A stretch of 22,163 nt of DNA, taken from an uncultured Bacillota bacterium. Lineage in GTDB: Bacteria > Bacillota > JAAYKD01. The stretch's first letter is position 1. The number at the start of each line of letters is the position of its first letter. Position numbers and translations under genes: made by a program. The notes below the pieces were generated by a model, which did not search any database, had not been told where the DNA came from, and saw nothing but the letters and a program-made list of their open reading frames with translations. The DNA lies in contig CALCNS010000109.1 of the NCBI GenBank assembly GCA_937897315.1, forward strand, positions 1-22,163. Reading direction: 5' to 3'. This document shows, piece after piece, positions 21,578 through 22,163 of the stretch.

Positions 21578-22163
21578 ATGAATCTCATCGCCGGAAAGAT
21601 TTTCTCTTTCCTCGTGCTCATTGCACTCTCGGTTATGACCATGCTGCTCATCCAGCGCATGCGTCAGAGCAAAGAACCCGTCGACATCCGCCGCTTGGCC
21701 GGTCTCGACGCCTTAGAAGAAGTGGTGGGCCGCGCCACCGAAACCGGTCGCCCCATTCACTACAACCCCGGTATTGGCAGCATAGAAAGCGCCAGCACCG
21801 GTGCCCGCGTCTTGGGTGGTATGGAAGTCTTGGGTTGGCTCAGCTTCCAATGCGCTCGTTACGACACACGCCTCATCACCACCCACTCCTCGCCCTCGAG
21901 TTACGCCATTGCCCGCGAAGTGGTGCGCAACGGTTATGTGCAGGCCGGTAAACCCGAAAACTTCCGCGAAGAATCGGCACAATTTTTATCGAGCAACCAA
22001 ATGGCTTTCGCCATGGGTGCCGTACAAATAATGCAACGCGAGAACATTGCATCCAACGTGCTCATTGGTAGTTACGGTGCCGAGTGCTTACTGCTTGCCG
22101 AAGCCGGCAACACCTTAGGAGCGATTCAAATCTCCGGTGACACCAATGCGTACCAGTTACCCT
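21578..22163 (+). CDS. DUF6754-like membrane-anchored protein, partial
   Basis: The ATG at 21578 is 8 nt after AAAGGA. 195 residues are visible and the frame is still open at the window edge. Residues about 4-26 form one N-terminal membrane helix, followed by a soluble part with LDALEEVVGRATETGRPIHY near 44-63, THSSPSSYAIAREVV near 104-118 and an AIQISGDTNAYQLP stretch at the end. This pattern is what I recall of the DUF6754 family, found in Firmicutes and Chloroflexota and of unknown function; the identification is from memory and is probable rather than certain. It follows the C26 pair on the same strand with no visible terminator, so it may share their transcript. Confidence 0.7.
   Translation, partial: MNLIAGKIFSFLVLIALSVMTMLLIQRMRQSKEPVDIRRLAGLDALEEVVGRATETGRPIHYNPGIGSIESASTGARVLGGMEVLGWLSFQCARYDTRLITTHSSPSSYAIAREVVRNGYVQAGKPENFREESAQFLSSNQMAFAMGAVQIMQRENIASNVLIGSYGAECLLLAEAGNTLGAIQISGDTNAYQLP

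Overview
The window looks like chromosomal DNA from a low-to-mid GC member of the Bacillota (Firmicutes), probably an anaerobic Clostridia-like lineage. The reasons are strong purine-rich ribosome binding sites (GGAGG types), frequent GTG and TTG starts, several large PAS/GAF/GGDEF/HD-GYP proteins, a 7TM sensor N-terminus of the Firmicutes type, and a DUF6754-like protein. I cannot assign a genus. No tRNA, rRNA, CRISPR array, integrase or transposase gene is visible.

Layout. (1) Positions 1-482 on the minus strand hold the start of a 7TM sensor (histidine-kinase or cyclase type), read from a clear promoter. An 18-bp perfect palindrome lies just upstream of that promoter, in the divergent gap. 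(2) Positions 633-8479 on the plus strand hold a translationally coupled pair: a 79-residue coiled-coil protein and a giant 2536-residue secreted protein. The giant protein carries IPT/TIG-like, helical, sialidase-like and WD40/PQQ-like propeller, and Calx-beta-like regions. (3) 8607-10463 encodes a 618-residue orphan protein with a coiled coil, ending at a terminator shared with (4), a convergent AraC-family regulator with a GyrI-like effector domain (10547-11425, minus). (5) 11498-11608 holds REP-like inverted repeats. (6) 11700-19554 holds three homologous cytosolic PAS-PAS-GAF-(PAS)-GGDEF-HD-GYP proteins. The first has its own promoter and terminator; the second and third form an operon with another promoter. 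(7) 19556-19677 holds two more REP-like elements. (8) 19859-22163 holds a tight pair of class-I glutamine-amidotransferase-like (peptidase C26) proteins, the first lacking the catalytic cysteine, followed by a membrane-anchored DUF6754-like protein that runs off the window.

How it may work together. The sensor at the left edge and the three GGDEF-HD-GYP proteins point to heavy cyclic-di-nucleotide signalling, with both synthesis and breakdown in each protein. The giant secreted protein would be a reasonable output of such signalling (surface adhesion or matrix), but nothing in the sequence links them directly. The C26 pair resembles gamma-glutamyl amide hydrolases, and its first member may be a non-catalytic partner. 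The most unusual signals are the missing nucleophile in the first C26 protein, REP-like elements whose stem arms differ but stay complementary around a conserved loop, the near gap-free triplication of the signalling genes, and a hydrophobic glycine-rich hairpin inside the helical part of the giant secreted protein.
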